DNA of 64,000 bases from Bacteroidales bacterium UBA3808 (GCA_002369075.1 DFEG01000040.1:1-64000); one strand, 5' to 3'. Shown: positions 33,455 through 42,746, counted from the stretch's first letter. Numbers and translations: made by a program. The notes: generated by a model from the sequence alone, not told the origin.

Positions 33455-34404
33455 GCAAGTGAAGATGCGCCTAAGATGGCGGCATCACTGTCTTTGAGGA
33501 TTGAGATGGATACGGGGATCTTGCCCTTCCAAATAGGCATCAGGTTGGCGTCCAGTGCCTCGCGGATAGGATCCATGATCCAATGACCGGCTTTGGTCAG
33601 ACCGCCGAAGAGGATGATTGCCTCGGGACTTGAGAAATGTACATAATCAGCCAGTTTCTCACCTAACAGACGTCCTGTGTAGTCGAAAATCTCTTTGGCT
33701 ACCAGATCGCCCTTCTCCGCTGCGTCGAACACATCCTTGGAGGTGATATGATCAATGTCTGCCACATCGCGCAGGAGGGTCGGCTGGGTGGTTGCCGTGA
33801 CTATCTCTTTGGCCGTGCGCGCAACTCCTGTTGCCGACGCGTACGCCTCGATGCAGCCTCTCTGACCGCAACCGCAGAGACGTCCGTTACCGCTATGATC
33901 TACCTTGCAGTGCCCCAATTCACCGGCAAATCCGTCGTGGCCATACAGCAGCTTGCCGTCAATCACAATACCGGATCCGACACCCGTTCCCAGGGTAATG
34001 ACGATAAAGTTCTTCATACCACGCGCCGAACCGTATATCATTTCGCCTTGCGCGGCAGCATTCGCATCATTGGTGATGGTGCATTTGACTCCCATGCGCT
34101 CGCTAATGAGTTTGGCAAACGGCACTACGCCTTTCCATGGGAGGTTCGGAGCCTGTTCTATACAGCCCGAGTAGAAATTACCATTCGGCGCACCGCAGCC
34201 GATTCCCACAATGTCGCTCATTGTAAGTCCTTCGTCTGCTACCAGTTTTTTCAGCCCCTCACAGAGCACATCGCAATACTCGTCTATCTCCGGATACTGC
34301 TGGGTCGGGATAGAGTTGCAACGTAATACTTGACCTTCGTCGTTAACCAAACCGAACTTGGTGCCTGTGCCACCCAAGTCAATACCTAATGCGTACTTTT
34401 TCAT
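33448..34404 (-). CDS. ROK-family sugar kinase (glucokinase type)
   Basis: 318 residues. The phosphate-binding 'GIDLGGTGTKFGLV', 'TNDANAAAQGE', 'ITLGTGVGSGIVIDG' and the ROK zinc site 'GHCKVDHSG...CGCGQRGCIEAYAS' are all present. The enzyme phosphorylates a hexose with ATP in the cytoplasm; glucose is the most likely substrate. It overlaps the peptidase gene by 4 bp and the deacetylase by 7 bp. Confidence 0.92.
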   Translation of the reverse strand: MKKYALGIDLGGTGTKFGLVNDEGQVLRCNSIPTQQYPEIDEYCDVLCEGLKKLVADEGLTMSDIVGIGCGAPNGNFYSGCIEQAPNLPWKGVVPFAKLISERMGVKCTITNDANAAAQGEMIYGSARGMKNFIVITLGTGVGSGIVIDGKLLYGHDGFAGELGHCKVDHSGNGRLCGCGQRGCIEAYASATGVARTAKEIVTATTQPTLLRDVADIDHITSKDVFDAAEKGDLVAKEIFDYTGRLLGEKLADYVHFSSPEAIILFGGLTKAGHWIMDPIREALDANLMPIWKGKIPVSISILKDSDAAILGASSLAW

Positions 34405-36440
34405 TGTTTTAGATTATTTTGTAAGAAATTAAGAATTCGCTCGTGCATATGTTTGGCATTATTGCCTTTCTTGAGGAAATGGTTATCATCCGGATAAACC
34501 TGCATCTCAAACTGTTTATCCGCCTGTACAAGAGCATTGACATACTGCATTGTGTGCTGGAAATGCACATTGTCATCCGCTGAGCCATGGATAATCAACA
34601 CGGTTCCTGTCAAATCCTGTACATGGTTCATCAGCGAAGCAGTCTCATAGCCCTTTTCATTCACCTGCGGACGACGCATATACCGCTCCGTATAAGCACT
34701 GTCATAGAGTCTCCAGTCCGTCACCGGCGCAATAGCCACTCCCGCCTTGAAGGGATGCCCTTTCATGCTCATGGTCATCAAGGTCTCATAGCCGCCGTAA
34801 CTCCATCCAAGGATAGCCATGCGGTTGGCATCGATATCTTCGCGGGTGCCTATGTAGTTTGCCGCGGCAATGAGATCCTCCGCCTCTTTGATACCCAGGT
34901 TCATATAGGTCTCGTTGCGCCATGCGCGGCCCCTGCAATCACTTCCGCGGCTATCAACAATCAGCACGGCATAACCTTCTGCCACCAGCGCATACTCAAA
35001 CCGCTTGCGCCATCGGTTAAGCACCCGTTGGCTCGCCGGACCGCTATAGTGCATCACCACAAGAGGAAGCGGCTGATGGCTGACGGCTGATGGCTGACGG
35101 CTTGTCATCAACATGGCCTCCAATTCCTTACCTTTCCCGTTAGGTATCTTCATTAGCTCCGGCTCGGGTAATCCGTTCTCCGCCCATGCCTCACGGATAT
35201 CCCGGTTATCGAGAATCAGCGTAAACTTATTCTTGGCGTAGAGCATGTATTCGTTGGGAGTAGTAAACGATTGATGGCATATGATAGCGCTGTTCGCATC
35301 TGCTGCAAACCGTGCGGTATACATCCCGTCGCCATCTGTGATCTTGGCAATCGTCCCTTTCTTCAGATTTACTGCATAGATGTCCCGTGTGCTTGGCGTG
35401 GTAGCAGCTTGATAGTATAAGGACTGATTCTTCTCGTTGACCGCATATAGTGCCGTTACATCTATTCCCTCCGGTGTGAGTGTCTTCTGCTCCATACCTT
35501 GCGCATCATGGAGATACACGCGTCGCCAACCTTCTTTCTCACTGAGCACGATAAACCGCCCGTCGCTGAGCCACTGCCATTCATCGAAGAGGCTGTAATC
35601 GACGAAATACTGTTTGCTCTCTTCTTTGTATAACAGGTGCGAGACGGTAGATTTGGCATTGCAGGAGAAGACCTCCATTCTCGTCTGGTCCCTGTTCACG
35701 CGCAGTACGATCAACTCTCCTCTCTCCGTCCATCGTATCCGCGGGAAATAGACATCATTATTGTGTTCGTCCTTCAGTCCGCTGATTGTCACAATACCTT
35801 TGGTGGCAACGTCATAGACGCAGACAGACGCTTTCGCGTTCGGGCATCCCGCTTTCGGGTAACGGAGACTCTCCTGCGCCGGATATTGGGTATCGGCATA
35901 GATGTCCCACGAGAAAGTCGGTACCTCGTGTTCGTCCAGCCGCACGAAAGCTAATTGTTTGGAATCCGGACTCCAGGCAAAGAGAGCGGTTGTCCCGAAC
36001 TCCTCCTCATAGAGCCAGTCAGCTAATCCGTTGATGATGTCCGTGTCCTCGTCCTTGGTCACAGCCACCTCGGTACCGAAATCGAGTTTGTGGATATATA
36101 GGTTATTATTCTTGGCGAAAGCTATGTACCTTCCGTTCGGGCTCATCACGGCATCGCGCACTTTGCCAAAGCCCATACCTGCACCCAATTGTTTGCGCGT
36201 GTGGTGGAGTGTATCGGTCACATAATAGTAGGCAACGCGTGAGTGGCGGAAGATTGTCTCCTCTTCCTCGCACTCCAGACGGTAGCGGGTACTGACAGAC
36301 GGGTCTTCCTTTGCACTTTGTGCTTTGTCACTTTGTACATTCAGAATACTGTCCTGCTCCGCCACGCTCAAGGTCTTGGCGTTATAATCCCCTGCCAATA
36401 GAGCCTGCAGGAAAGAGGCTATTATAATCAGTGGTTTCAT
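34401..36440 (-). CDS. Dipeptidyl peptidase IV-like serine peptidase (S9B)
   Basis: 679 residues with an N-terminal signal. The beta-propeller half (about 50-430) has the 'DWLYEEEF' motif of DPP-IV, where the paired glutamates bind the peptide N-terminus. The alpha/beta hydrolase half has the nucleophile in 'GWSYGGYE', Asp in 'HGSADDNVHF' and His in 'DDNHFL'. It removes N-terminal dipeptides with proline or alanine second. Two tandem repeats are in the coding region: 36310-36342 near the N-terminus ('LNVQSDKAQSAKED') and 35071-35103 between the two domains ('SRQPSAVSHQPL'). Confidence 0.93.
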   Translation of the reverse strand: MKPLIIIASFLQALLAGDYNAKTLSVAEQDSILNVQSDKAQSAKEDPSVSTRYRLECEEEETIFRHSRVAYYYVTDTLHHTRKQLGAGMGFGKVRDAVMSPNGRYIAFAKNNNLYIHKLDFGTEVAVTKDEDTDIINGLADWLYEEEFGTTALFAWSPDSKQLAFVRLDEHEVPTFSWDIYADTQYPAQESLRYPKAGCPNAKASVCVYDVATKGIVTISGLKDEHNNDVYFPRIRWTERGELIVLRVNRDQTRMEVFSCNAKSTVSHLLYKEESKQYFVDYSLFDEWQWLSDGRFIVLSEKEGWRRVYLHDAQGMEQKTLTPEGIDVTALYAVNEKNQSLYYQAATTPSTRDIYAVNLKKGTIAKITDGDGMYTARFAADANSAIICHQSFTTPNEYMLYAKNKFTLILDNRDIREAWAENGLPEPELMKIPNGKGKELEAMLMTSRQPSAVSHQPLPLVVMHYSGPASQRVLNRWRKRFEYALVAEGYAVLIVDSRGSDCRGRAWRNETYMNLGIKEAEDLIAAANYIGTREDIDANRMAILGWSYGGYETLMTMSMKGHPFKAGVAIAPVTDWRLYDSAYTERYMRRPQVNEKGYETASLMNHVQDLTGTVLIIHGSADDNVHFQHTMQYVNALVQADKQFEMQVYPDDNHFLKKGNNAKHMHERILNFLQNNLKQ
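35071..35103. repeat. GGCTGATGGCTGACGGCTGA tandem repeat inside the peptidase gene
   Basis: Four 7-8 bp words, GGCTGAT GGCTGAC GGCTGAT GGCTGACGG, in frame at the junction of the propeller and hydrolase domains. The same words occur at 50681 and 54096. Confidence 0.85.
36310..36342. repeat. TTTGCACTTTGTGCTTTGTC tandem repeat inside the peptidase gene
   Basis: Four words, TTTGCAC TTTGTGC TTTGTCAC TTTGTACATTC, in frame near the N-terminus. Confidence 0.8.
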
Positions 36441-37693
36441 AGTTCAATTATTTTCTTCCCGTTTTTAATCTTCAGTTGATAGTTGCCGAGGTACATAATT
36501 ACCCGTTCGTTTCTTGATCCACTCGTTCCTTCGGTCGTTTCCTCCAAGCCCATAGGCACTTCTGGATGGCATGTAAAATAACGATCGTCCGTCTCGTCTG
36601 CTACCGGCAACAAGCGCATGGGAGAGGTTCCTATATTGGCTTGTAGTAATCCGGCGTGTACGTTTTCTCCTCGCCCGTCCATTATATTCGGCCATAAGAT
36701 ATATTTCTTACCGCCGGACTCCGTGTAGAAGAGGGTCTCTTCGCCACTGTGATAGACATGCCACGGTGAGACATCGGCAACCAATAGCGTACCGGAATAA
36801 CCTATCGGTGTACCGGTAGCTGCGTGGGAAATATAGGCAGTGGCAGAGTCAGGAAAGGAGATGGAATATACCTGGTTGTCATTGCTCAAATCGAGATTCC
36901 CGCTCGCCATGACACCCTCCATTGGCACGTCGGATAATACGATGTTGTTGGCACTGTTTACATATCGGTATTCGCCGTCCGTCAGTTGGGTTGCATAGTC
37001 TGTATCTCGTTCCTCCGTCCTGTATTCAAAGACCGCCCAGAGGGTACAATCAGAGGCGGGAACATATTGCGTATTTGCCGGATAGAGAGGGGGCGTTTGA
37101 GTGGTACTCAAAAACTCTGTTTCTGTCCATCCTCGGAACTTCCATTCCGCGGAGTCCGGTACGTTCGGAAGGATAATACCGGCATTGCCTTGCTTTTCCT
37201 TCATTGCGGCAAGCAACCGGTTACCGTACATGAGCGTCACGGTGCGCACCTCCGTCGGTGTCCACTGGATATCATACCGCTCTATGTGAAGCGAGTTCTG
37301 CGTTCCTTTAAGGCTGACGGTTAGGTCTGCGACCCCTTGCTCTGGATGTTGTAGAAGCGTAACCGGATGAAATGTAGTATTGTCATAATGTCCGATCCAT
37401 TGGGTGTAATAGCCGTCCATAAAGGCGATTGACTGCCCATTTGCCTGAACCGTAAACTCCCCTGCCCCGCTGCTTTTGTTGGACTTCACATAGACCGTGA
37501 TTTGGTCAATCGTAATTCCGCCGAGGCCGGTTAAACGCAGTGTTGCTTCCTGCCCGGCAGTCACGCTGCCTTTGCTGCCCGTATTAGCGTAACTCACCTG
37601 CATCCCAAGCGGTTTGTCTTCACTGGTTGCTACGGAATGTTTATCCTGTATCGTGAACGTCATCAGGCTCAATATAATCAGTAATAACTTCAT
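36437..37693 (-). CDS. Secreted protein of unknown function with a Listeria-Bacteroides-type repeat
   Basis: 418 residues with a short signal (about 1-15) and no lipobox. The middle contains one repeat-like unit ending 'WKFRGWTETEF ... LWAVFEY', which matches the 'GY.F.GW ... A.W' pattern of the Listeria-Bacteroides repeat (about 150-225). The rest is beta-rich and not recognised. It is the first gene of the operon with the DPP-IV-like peptidase (4 bp overlap). The final residues 'QLKIKNGKKII' overlap a tandem repeat word (36471-36485). Confidence 0.6.
   Translation of the reverse strand: MKLLLIILSLMTFTIQDKHSVATSEDKPLGMQVSYANTGSKGSVTAGQEATLRLTGLGGITIDQITVYVKSNKSSGAGEFTVQANGQSIAFMDGYYTQWIGHYDNTTFHPVTLLQHPEQGVADLTVSLKGTQNSLHIERYDIQWTPTEVRTVTLMYGNRLLAAMKEKQGNAGIILPNVPDSAEWKFRGWTETEFLSTTQTPPLYPANTQYVPASDCTLWAVFEYRTEERDTDYATQLTDGEYRYVNSANNIVLSDVPMEGVMASGNLDLSNDNQVYSISFPDSATAYISHAATGTPIGYSGTLLVADVSPWHVYHSGEETLFYTESGGKKYILWPNIMDGRGENVHAGLLQANIGTSPMRLLPVADETDDRYFTCHPEVPMGLEETTEGTSGSRNERVIMYLGNYQLKIKNGKKIIEL
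36471..36485. repeat. CAGTTGATAGTTG word pair
   Basis: Two units of the GTTGATA family near the 3' end of the secreted-protein gene. Confidence 0.4.
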
Positions 37694-37711
37694 TCGTATC
37701 TATTTTGCGTG

Positions 37712-37742
37712 CAAAATTACAAAATTATTTTGACATATGCAA
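37712..37742 (-). promoter_or_regulatory. Promoter of the secreted protein-DPP-ROK operon
   Basis: Upstream element TTGCATATGTCAAAAT and -7 box TAATTTTG (37712-37719), 23 bp apart. The upstream element is the same DNA as that of the divergent rluA-type promoter. Confidence 0.8.
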
Positions 37743-37759
37743 GATTTTTAGTAATTTTG
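37729..37759 (+). promoter_or_regulatory. Promoter of the RluA-type gene
   Basis: TTGACATATGCAA (37730-37742) is the reverse complement of TTGCATATGTCAA and serves both directions; the -7 box is TAATTTTG (37752-37759), 22 bp from TTG to TA. Confidence 0.75.
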
Positions 37760-37782
37760 TAGCCGATTTATACGCATTGCAC

Positions 37783-39090
37783 ATGATATCACCCTTTACA
37801 CTTCCTCCGCATCCCTTGGCACAAGAGGCGGCAACCGCAGTTGTCAAGCGCGTCCATGCCTATATGCAAGCGCACCCGGAAAGCGAGTTGCACAGACAGG
37901 GAAAGATGTTTGGAGTATTAGTGTATGAAGGTGGTTGTCTCGCAGCCTTCTCTGCCAAATTAGACGGTTCATATCACCATGAAGGTTTTGTGCCGCCGGT
38001 ATATGAGACGGATACTCCTCCTGTAGGTACTTCGCGCGAAGAGTCCCGACGGTTACAGCAACTGCTTTTTGCCAACTACCGGTTTCTCAACCGCTCGGGC
38101 GAGAGCAAGAACCTGTTAGACCTCTTTGCCGATGTCCCGCCTATCCTGTCCCCCGAGGAGTATTTTTCAAATCAAAAATCTCAAATCTCAAATTTCAAAT
38201 CTCCAGTCCCTATCCCTTCATCAGGCGCCGGAGAATGTTGTGCGCCGAAACTGCTGCAGTATGCTTTTGCGCATGGTTTGGAGCCGGTGGCGATGGCAGA
38301 GTTCTGGGTGGGTGCTCCGTCGCATACGGAGATCAGGCAAGAGGGTGTTTTCTATGCCCCATGTTCCGGCAAATGCGTACCTATCCTGAGACACATGCTC
38401 GCAGGCATGGAGATGGAACCGGCGCCGGAAACCAAGCGGGCGCAAGAGCTCTGCCGGCAAATCGAGGTACTCTATGAGGACGACTATCTGATGGTGGTGA
38501 ATAAACCTGCCGGTTTGCTCTCGGTGCCCGGCAAGGGCGATGAACCGTCGCTGACTGTGTATCTGGCAGCAGAGCATCATCCGGGGTATCTGCAACCAGC
38601 GCATCGGTTAGACCAGGACACCTCGGGTCTGTTGGTGCTTGCCAAAGATCCCGAGAGTTATAAGACCTTGCAGTCGTACTTCCAGCGCCGCGATATCCTC
38701 AAACGCTACGAAGCCCTCATCCGCCCGAATAACCTTTCAACTTTCAACTCTCAACTCTCATCTTTAATCTCCCTTCCCCTCCTGCCGAACCCCTACGACC
38801 GGCCTCGTCAGATGGTGGATATGGAGCACGGCAAACCGGCTATCACGCGTTATGCCATCCGTGAGCAGCGGGAGGATGGTATCTTTCTGGTGGATTTCTA
38901 CCCGCTCACCGGCCGTACGCACCAGCTCCGCGTGCATGCCGCGCATCCCGACGGACTCAATGCGCCTATCCTCGGTGACCGTCTATATGGCACTCCGGCA
39001 GAGCGGTTTTTCCTTCACGCTGCGGAGATCACCTTCCTTCATCCCATGACACACAAAGAGATGCATTTCTGCATCCCTTCCGGTTTCTAA
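37783..39090 (+). CDS. RluA-family pseudouridine synthase
   Basis: 435 residues from ATG at 37783; the frame is open further upstream to 37705 but crosses the promoter. The N-terminal half is an extension seen in Bacteroidetes members. The catalytic half begins near residue 225 ('YEDDYLMVVNKPAGLLSVPG') and has the catalytic Asp in 'PAHRLDQDTSGLLVLAKD' and 'LTGRTHQLRVHAA'. Two tandem repeats are inserted in frame: 38166-38203 ('SNQKSQISNFKSP') and 38734-38772 ('LSTFNSQLSSLIS'), the second inside the catalytic domain. Confidence 0.9.
   Translation: MISPFTLPPHPLAQEAATAVVKRVHAYMQAHPESELHRQGKMFGVLVYEGGCLAAFSAKLDGSYHHEGFVPPVYETDTPPVGTSREESRRLQQLLFANYRFLNRSGESKNLLDLFADVPPILSPEEYFSNQKSQISNFKSPVPIPSSGAGECCAPKLLQYAFAHGLEPVAMAEFWVGAPSHTEIRQEGVFYAPCSGKCVPILRHMLAGMEMEPAPETKRAQELCRQIEVLYEDDYLMVVNKPAGLLSVPGKGDEPSLTVYLAAEHHPGYLQPAHRLDQDTSGLLVLAKDPESYKTLQSYFQRRDILKRYEALIRPNNLSTFNSQLSSLISLPLLPNPYDRPRQMVDMEHGKPAITRYAIREQREDGIFLVDFYPLTGRTHQLRVHAAHPDGLNAPILGDRLYGTPAERFFLHAAEITFLHPMTHKEMHFCIPSGF
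38166..38203. repeat. TCAAATCAAAAATCTCAAAT tandem repeat inside the RluA-type gene (first)
   Basis: Five 7-8 bp words (AAATCAAA, AATCTC, AAATCTC, AAATTTC, AAATCTCC), in frame, in the N-terminal extension. Confidence 0.85.
38734..38772. repeat. CTTTCAACTTTCAACTCTCA tandem repeat inside the RluA-type gene (second)
   Basis: Five words of TTTCAAC/TCTCAAC/TCTCATC type, in frame, between 'IRPNN' and 'PNPYDRPRQMVD' of the catalytic domain. Confidence 0.85.
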
Positions 39091-39142
39091 AACCTGTCAT
39101 TCTCGAGACCATTTCGCGACCATCCTGAACCGCACTGTACTA

Positions 39143-39616
39143 TTACCATACAGCCTGTATCAGCGCAACGGTCATCAGTCCGCAGCAGATTAGCTTGAGG
39201 ATCGTGCCGAAGAGCAGACCAATGAAACTGCCCCACCCTGCGCGGATAGCCTCAGCCGCCGCTTTGCCGCCTAATAACTCACCGATCACAGCGCCAACCA
39301 ACGGACCTAAAATCACACCCCAAGGACCGGCAAAAAGTCCGGCGAACACACCTATTGTACTGCCCCATACACCGTATTTGGTACCGCCAAACTGCTTCGT
39401 ACCCCATGCCGGCACCACGTAATCCAATACCGACACCACAACCGTCACGATACCCCATACCAGCAACATCTGCCAGCTGAAATCCACCCGCTCCGTAGTT
39501 TGCGCGATCCATAATCCCGCGTACGCAACCGGTGTGCCCGGCAGCCCTGGTACAATGCACCCGATGATTCCCACCACCAGGCATATGAACGCCAAAATAA
39601 GTAATACAACTTCCAT
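39143..39616 (-). CDS. DUF456 membrane protein
   Basis: 157 residues from ATG at 39616 (a GTG two codons upstream is less likely). Five hydrophobic segments, many glycine-rich: 'VGIIGCIVPGLPGTPVAYAG', 'FAGLFAGPWGVILGPLVGAV'. DUF456 is a small conserved membrane family of unknown function. The gene stands alone, convergent with the RluA-type gene. Confidence 0.88.
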   Translation of the reverse strand: MEVVLLILAFICLVVGIIGCIVPGLPGTPVAYAGLWIAQTTERVDFSWQMLLVWGIVTVVVSVLDYVVPAWGTKQFGGTKYGVWGSTIGVFAGLFAGPWGVILGPLVGAVIGELLGGKAAAEAIRAGWGSFIGLLFGTILKLICCGLMTVALIQAVW

Positions 39617-39673
39617 ACTCACTTACATTTTTCTTTTATACACTTGTTTTATAACTCTAATACTCTCCCTGCT

Positions 39674-40813
39674 CTACCTTAAATAATCAAGAATGGCTTG
39701 GAGTATTTTTTCGCCGGCATGAGCGTCGCCGAAGAGCGATGGGAAATGGACAGGTTTGTTGGCGAGATGCCCGTATGCTGCCAATATATGGTCGTAATCG
39801 GCATCGGCGATGATGCCTGCGCCGGCATCAACAATCTCCACCCACTCTGTCTCGGGGCGCAGAATGACACATGGCGTAGAATAGAAGAACGCCTCTTTCT
39901 GCACTCCGCCGGAATCGGTCATTACTACCCGTGCATTCTTCTCCAAGCGGATAATCTCGAAGAACGAAGCCGGTTCAATGATCTTTATGCGGTTCCCCAA
40001 TTCATCCATATGCAGTCTAAATTCTGCCATCTTTTTCCTCGTGCGAGGATGGAGCGGCAGTATAACATCTATTTGTTCTCTCTCCGCTATATCTGACAGG
40101 GCTCTGAAGATGGATTGCAGGTTAGCTGCATTATCGGTGTTTGCCGGACGATGGATGGTCGCTAACACAAAGCCTCTTGGTTTTAATCCAAGTCGTTCAA
40201 TAATATCACTCCGGTCATCTGCCATGGCAGAAAAATACATGGAATTATCGTACATCACATCTCCAGAAAGCACCACTTTCTGTCCTCGTCCGTCCGCGAA
40301 GTGTATGCGTGACTTGATACCATAAAATCCCTCCGCTTCGAGGTTACGCAATCCTGTCTCGGTTGGTGTAAATAATACAGAGGACAGTTGGTCGCAGACA
40401 ATGCGGTTGATTTCCTCGGGCATGGACATGTTGAACGACCGTAAGCCTGCCTCTACATGGAACACAGGTACATGGATTTTACTTGCAGCCACTGCGGCAG
40501 CTAATGTAGAGTTTGTGTCCCCATAGACAATCACGCCATCGTAGTGCCTCTCCAGGAGCACTTTCTCCACTCCTTCGATGATACGCGCAGTTTGCACGCC
40601 GTGAGAGCCACTGCCTACATGCAGGTTATAATCCGGAGAAGGGATACCCAGTTCGCGGAAGAAGACCTCCGACATATTATCGTCATAATGCTGACCTGTA
40701 TGCAGGATAAATTCCTCTACCTGCCCGCTAAAGCGGGTTTGTATGGCTCGTGAGATGGCTGCCGCTTTAATGATCTGCGGACGTGCACCAATAATGGTTA
40801 GTAAGCGTATCAT
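39674..40813 (-). CDS. wecB: UDP-N-acetylglucosamine 2-epimerase (non-hydrolysing)
   Basis: 379 residues. The family motifs 'IIGARPQIIKAA', 'ILHTGQHYDDNMS', 'YGDTNSTLAAAVAA', 'HVEAGLRSFNMSMPEEINR' and 'TDSGGVQKEA' are all present. The enzyme interconverts UDP-GlcNAc and UDP-ManNAc and so supplies ManNAc-type sugars for a surface glycan. It is the last gene of the second glycan cluster, 2 bp after the DUF354 gene. Confidence 0.94.
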   Translation of the reverse strand: MIRLLTIIGARPQIIKAAAISRAIQTRFSGQVEEFILHTGQHYDDNMSEVFFRELGIPSPDYNLHVGSGSHGVQTARIIEGVEKVLLERHYDGVIVYGDTNSTLAAAVAASKIHVPVFHVEAGLRSFNMSMPEEINRIVCDQLSSVLFTPTETGLRNLEAEGFYGIKSRIHFADGRGQKVVLSGDVMYDNSMYFSAMADDRSDIIERLGLKPRGFVLATIHRPANTDNAANLQSIFRALSDIAEREQIDVILPLHPRTRKKMAEFRLHMDELGNRIKIIEPASFFEIIRLEKNARVVMTDSGGVQKEAFFYSTPCVILRPETEWVEIVDAGAGIIADADYDHILAAYGHLANKPVHFPSLFGDAHAGEKILQAILDYLR

Positions 40814-40815
40814 TG

Positions 40816-41922
40816 TTATTTAAATTGTTTCCAAAACTCTTCATCTGCTTTCCGTGCATCCTCTGCAGAAGCTGGATAATTCTCAATAAACCAAGTCCAG
40901 AACGATGTAACATCGATCTTATCGGCTATCATTTTTTCTCGCCGCGCATGGTAGGTAGCTCGTGCGTCCGGCATAGTTAGGAGATCCTCTATATGGTGCA
41001 TCAGTACTTGAGGCTCGGACGATGCTATTCCGTTGGTGAGATGATAGGTATGCTCCAATTCCTCCAACACGCTGATTTTCTTCTTTCCTACAAAGTCATT
41101 AAATCGCAGACATGGCGTTCCTAACATGCTGGCTTCTACTGCCATAGACTGGCTATCTCCTATATAGAGTGACGCATAGGCCAGAACATGATGTATATCC
41201 AGCGGGTTAATACGTAGCCTATACTGCTCAAATTCCTCCGGCAGTTCTGCTTCTGACGTAATAAAAACGCGTCCATGCGGCTTCAGCATTCCAATTACTT
41301 TAGCCGCAATCTCTTTCGTAAATCCATGTACTCCAACATCATGATGCGCTGCTAATTTCGCGAAACGAATGATATAGTATGGAGAGTCATCCACGGGAAA
41401 GTATTTTTCTACGACTTTTTTATCCGCTTGGAAATAACGCGGATGTAGATAGGTCAGTTTCTGGTATCCGGGATATCCAATTTTCTTATAATCCCACTTA
41501 CCCGCGTCACACACATATGGGCACACCACATTGTTGTAGAACGGGAAGAACATCTTAGCGTATAACTTGATAATATTCCAGTCGTCCTCAAAGAACTCAA
41601 AAGCAGGTTTTCCACATAATGCTCCGACATACGCCACTACTCCATCCGAGCCGACCAACATATCCGGTTTTTCTCTTCTGGCAATGCGCAATACCTCATA
41701 TATTTTCTCAATAAGAAATACTGCTAATCCGACCATTCCTCCTTTTCTAGGGCGGGGTTTAACTTTATAGAACCGTATTCCAGCATTGATGCACAGTTGC
41801 TCCAATACATCTTTAGGTCTAATTACGATGATGACCTCATGTCCGTTTCGCTTTAAATTATCAATCGTGTACCTGAACATATGGAAATGCGCAGGATGAC
41901 TAATCATGAATAATACTTTCAT
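40816..41922 (-). CDS. DUF354 GT-B-like protein
   Basis: 368 residues. A GT-B-like two-domain fold starts 'KVLFMISHPAHFHMFRYTID'. The C-terminal part shows 'YIGDSQSMAVEASMLGTPCL', like the donor-binding site of WecB and MurG. DUF354 proteins are common next to UDP-GlcNAc epimerases in surface-glycan clusters of archaea and bacteria and are probably glycosyltransferases. It overlaps the decarboxylase-like gene by 4 bp. Confidence 0.8.
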   Translation of the reverse strand: MKVLFMISHPAHFHMFRYTIDNLKRNGHEVIIVIRPKDVLEQLCINAGIRFYKVKPRPRKGGMVGLAVFLIEKIYEVLRIARREKPDMLVGSDGVVAYVGALCGKPAFEFFEDDWNIIKLYAKMFFPFYNNVVCPYVCDAGKWDYKKIGYPGYQKLTYLHPRYFQADKKVVEKYFPVDDSPYYIIRFAKLAAHHDVGVHGFTKEIAAKVIGMLKPHGRVFITSEAELPEEFEQYRLRINPLDIHHVLAYASLYIGDSQSMAVEASMLGTPCLRFNDFVGKKKISVLEELEHTYHLTNGIASSEPQVLMHHIEDLLTMPDARATYHARREKMIADKIDVTSFWTWFIENYPASAEDARKADEEFWKQFK

Positions 41923-42740
41923 AACTCAGCAATTATTGTTTCATTAACATACACTTGATCCCCAATCTTGACACATACTCGGCTATCAGCAGGGATAATC
42001 ATATCAACTTGCGACCCAAATTTAATCATACCTATCCACTCTCCTTTTTGCACCCAATCGCCCTCCTTACGATAAGTAACTATACGACGAACAAGGCGCG
42101 ATGCAGTTTGTACAATTCCTACGTTTGTCCCGTTTCTCATCTTGAATACCATCGTATTCCGTTCATTATGAGCTAGTGCTTCTGGGTCTTTAAGAGATCT
42201 AAACCCTCCCAAGATATGCTTATTCAATACTATTTTCCCATCTATAGGAGCAGCATTGCGGTGCACATCGAAAGGCGTCATCTCTATCCCGATTAGCCAA
42301 CACGGATATACTATAATTTCTGTCTGCGCTATTTCAGTTAATGTCGCTTTCACGCCATTTTTCACACTAACTGGTATCTCTCCTGATTGAACCTGCTTTA
42401 TATATATTACGCGTCCGTCAGCACTACTAATTATTTGATTTGGGAGAGTCTTTAAAACTCTTCTTCGCCAGAATGGTTTTCGGTAAAAGCGAATAACAAA
42501 TAGTATTCCAGCGCTTGCTAATATAAAAATTGGTATGATAATCGCACATATTTCTATCGCTATAGATCGCAAACAGAAATATGTCGCTATCGTGACAATA
42601 ATTATATTCAGTAAATTATCCTTGTACATATAATTTAATGAAATATGGGTTTTACGATGCATGAACATATACATCGTTGTACTTACAATTACTATCTCAC
42701 CTAGCAACATGATATAACTCATCAAATGTTCCATTAGCAT
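41919..42740 (-). CDS. Phosphatidylserine decarboxylase-like protein with N-terminal membrane helices
   Basis: 273 residues. The first ~90 residues hold three hydrophobic segments. The C-terminal part matches the short form of phosphatidylserine decarboxylase: 'SSADGRVIYI', 'TPFDVHRNAAPIDG', 'NERNTMVF', 'RRIVTY', and 'IKFGSQVDMIIP', whose Gly-Ser is the self-cleavage site that makes the pyruvoyl cofactor. Housekeeping Bacteroidales enzymes of this kind are near 228 residues and are not placed in glycan clusters. The context (ATP-grasp ligase, FemAB proteins) suggests a different substrate, such as an aminoacyl or phosphoserine group on a glycan or lipid carrier. Codon use is A+T-rich like its neighbours. 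Confidence 0.82.
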   Translation of the reverse strand: MLMEHLMSYIMLLGEIVIVSTTMYMFMHRKTHISLNYMYKDNLLNIIIVTIATYFCLRSIAIEICAIIIPIFILASAGILFVIRFYRKPFWRRRVLKTLPNQIISSADGRVIYIKQVQSGEIPVSVKNGVKATLTEIAQTEIIVYPCWLIGIEMTPFDVHRNAAPIDGKIVLNKHILGGFRSLKDPEALAHNERNTMVFKMRNGTNVGIVQTASRLVRRIVTYRKEGDWVQKGEWIGMIKFGSQVDMIIPADSRVCVKIGDQVYVNETIIAEL

Positions 42741-42746
42741 TGTTTT

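Noticed and set aside
37705..37782. Upstream extension of the RluA-type protein by 26 codons
   Set aside because: It overlaps the divergent promoter region; ATG at 37783 follows the predicted transcription start.
39091..39142. tRNA or small RNA between the RluA-type and DUF456 genes
   Set aside because: Only 52 bp with no cloverleaf or strong hairpin.
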